A DNA stretch of 7,074 nucleotides from NCBI GenBank assembly GCA_050012355.1, contig JBEKHI010000416.1, forward strand, positions 1 to 7,074, written 5' to 3'. The translations under genes were made by a program, and so were the position numbers. Origin of the DNA: JBEKHI01 sp050012355 (lineage in GTDB: Bacteria > Actinomycetota > Actinomycetes > Streptosporangiales > Streptosporangiaceae). This document shows positions 6,226 through 7,074 of this stretch, piece by piece. The notes under the pieces were generated by a model, which saw only the letters and a program-made list of their open reading frames with translations, was not told the DNA's origin and ran no database searches. Numbering within the stretch: the stretch's first letter is position 1; the number at the start of each line of letters is the position of its first letter.

Positions 6226-6256
6226 GGACCTTCATCCCTGGTCCTGATCGTGTACG

Positions 6257-6327
6257 AACTGTTACGCACCGGTTTTCAAGTCATGCCGATGACATTTGCG
6301 ACCGCACCGAGTTCCCAGGTAACAGTT
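6257..6327 (+). promoter_or_regulatory. Long-range 9-bp inverted repeat before the mgtC-like start
   Basis: AACTGTTAC (6257-6265) is exactly complementary to GTAACAGTT (6319-6327), 53 bases apart. The right arm ends 5 bases before the GTG start. A small GTCAT/ATGAC hairpin (6280-6284, 6289-6293) lies between. If transcribed, the long stem would cover the start region. Alternatively the arms are two half-sites for a regulator. A TTGCGA (6296-6301) and TAACAG (6320-6325) pair, 18 bases apart, could instead be a weak promoter giving a nearly leaderless mRNA. Confidence 0.4.
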
Positions 6328-6332
6328 AAGCC

Positions 6333-7040
6333 GTGAGCCTAGGAATCTCAGGTGGTGAAGGCCTAGTCCAGTTCGAGGAACTGGGGCTGGCCTTTCTGCT
6401 CTCCGCGCTGATCGGCACCGAGCGCGAGATGCGGCAGAAGTCCGCTGGCTTGCGGACGCACACCATCGTTGGCGTTGCCGCCGCCCTCATCGTGCTGGTC
6501 AGCAAGTACGGCTTCACCGACGTGCTGGTCCGCGGGTACATCGTCCTCGACCCGTCCCGTATCGCGGCACAGGTCGTGTCTGGGATCGGCTTCCTCGGCG
6601 CGGGGCTGATCTTCGTCCGGCGGGACGTGGTGAACGGGCTGACCACCGCGGCCACCATCTGGCTGGTGGCGGCCATCGGCATGGCGGCCGGCGCCGGGCT
6701 GCCACTGCTCGCCATCGCGGTGACCTTCCTGTACTTCGTCGCGATTTACGGCTTCCCCGCGCTGAGCAAGCGGGTCCCCCGGCTAAGTCGGGGGCCGTCG
6801 AGCCTGCGGGTGTCGTACGAGGACGGCAAGGGCGTGCTCCGACAGGTGCTCGCGGCGTGCACGAGCCGTGGCTATCATGTCGCGGAACTGGAGACCGGCG
6901 ACCGGCCGAATCCCGGCGTGGTTTCGGTGCTGCTGGTCGTCTACGGTCGCGGATCGGGTGCCGAACTCGCGGCCGCGCTGCAGGAAGTGTCCGGTGTGCT
7001 GTCGGTGACCGCCGACGACACCAACGAGCGCGACGCGTGA
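6333..7040 (+). CDS. MgtC/SapB-family membrane protein
   Basis: The 235-residue product has the MgtC core in the first 145 residues with about five membrane segments (roughly 12-28, 43-57, 75-95, 104-119, 121-141). Family motifs are clear: LLSALIGTEREMRQKSAGLR (22-41) followed by THTIVGVAAAL, SGIGFLGAGLIF (83-94), and GLTTAATIWLVAAIGMAAG (102-120). The C-terminal 80 residues (about 155-230) form a soluble domain like the ACT-type tail of longer MgtC proteins. MgtC proteins are linked to growth at low magnesium and, in pathogens, to survival inside macrophages by acting on the F-type ATP synthase or other membrane partners; they are not proven magnesium transporters. The GTG at 6333 has no good Shine-Dalgarno (AGGT at 6317-6320 is too far), but later in-frame starts would cut the first membrane segment. 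Leaderless translation is possible. No partner gene is adjacent. Confidence 0.93.
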   Translation: MSLGISGGEGLVQFEELGLAFLLSALIGTEREMRQKSAGLRTHTIVGVAAALIVLVSKYGFTDVLVRGYIVLDPSRIAAQVVSGIGFLGAGLIFVRRDVVNGLTTAATIWLVAAIGMAAGAGLPLLAIAVTFLYFVAIYGFPALSKRVPRLSRGPSSLRVSYEDGKGVLRQVLAACTSRGYHVAELETGDRPNPGVVSVLLVVYGRGSGAELAAALQEVSGVLSVTADDTNERDA

Positions 7041-7060
7041 CGAAGGGGCGGCACGGGGCT

Positions 7061-7074
7061 TGTCGATGTGACAT
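7061..7074. repeat. Partial second copy of the palindromic 3'-end element
   Basis: TGTCGATGTGACAT here is identical to 3836-3849, the start of the large inverted repeat after the phosphatase gene. It begins 20 bases after the mgtC-like stop, compared with 26 for the first copy. The window ends inside it, so its right arm cannot be seen. The same place at a gene's 3' end supports a terminator or REP-like role. Confidence 0.7.

Larger units (their letters stand above)
6143..6332. promoter_or_regulatory. Divergent intergenic region with several inverted repeats
   Basis: These 190 bp separate the start of the 95-residue gene (-) from the start of the mgtC-like gene (+), so both promoters should lie here. 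The DNA is less GC-rich than the genes and holds three inverted repeats, listed separately. Neither gene has a good Shine-Dalgarno. No standard -10/-35 pair is convincing on either strand. Confidence 0.5.

Noticed and set aside
6143..6332. M-box or other known magnesium riboswitch before the mgtC-like gene
   Set aside because: I could not recognise M-box core sequences; the visible repeats do not match a known class by eye. A covariance-model search would settle it.
6774..6795. CCCCCG/CGGGGG inverted repeat inside the mgtC-like gene
   Set aside because: It is short, inside coding sequence between membrane and C-terminal domains, and expected by chance in DNA this rich in G+C.

Overview
The window is high-GC DNA (roughly two-thirds G+C by eye) with GTG starts, tight gene overlaps and strongly GC-biased third codon positions. 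The protein set is typical of an actinobacterium: a PAS/GAF/SpoIIE-phosphatase/HATPase fusion, an MgtC-family membrane protein, GlmS, and a UbiE-like methyltransferase. An actinomycete such as a member of the Pseudonocardiales is a reasonable guess, but nothing here fixes the genus.

Layout. At 18-1506 (+) a UbiE/MenG-like methyltransferase overlaps a multi-pass membrane protein that looks like a divergent UbiA-type prenyltransferase; the pair suggests a lipid-quinone or other isoprenoid step. At 1507-1658 lies a leader with a nested stem-loop and a good ribosome binding site. At 1659-3809 (+) lies a 716-residue regulator with sensor, PP2C phosphatase and anti-sigma-type kinase domains. It converges on glmS (4008-5813, -), which makes glucosamine-6-phosphate for cell-wall precursors. 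Upstream of glmS, probably in the same transcript, is a 95-residue conserved-looking protein of unknown function (5855-6142, -). A 190-bp divergent spacer with several inverted repeats separates it from an MgtC/SapB-family membrane protein (6333-7040, +).

The most unusual part is the 198-bp convergent gap between the phosphatase and glmS. It is almost entirely repeat: a perfect 19-bp tandem duplication that includes the phosphatase stop codon, a perfect 21-bp inverted repeat whose arms are each near-palindromic, and four to five copies of a G-rich unit of about 27 bp that reach to 2 bases from the glmS stop. The first 14 bases of the palindromic core recur as the last 14 bases of the window, 20 bases after the mgtC-like stop, so this looks like a dispersed 3'-end element (terminator or REP-like). 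The 3' ends of both convergent genes also carry clusters of NNA codons that are unusual for such GC-rich DNA.

No tRNA, rRNA, CRISPR array, transposase or phage gene was seen. The genes look like chromosomal housekeeping and regulatory functions; the novelty, if any, lies in the non-coding elements and in the UbiE/UbiA-like pair.
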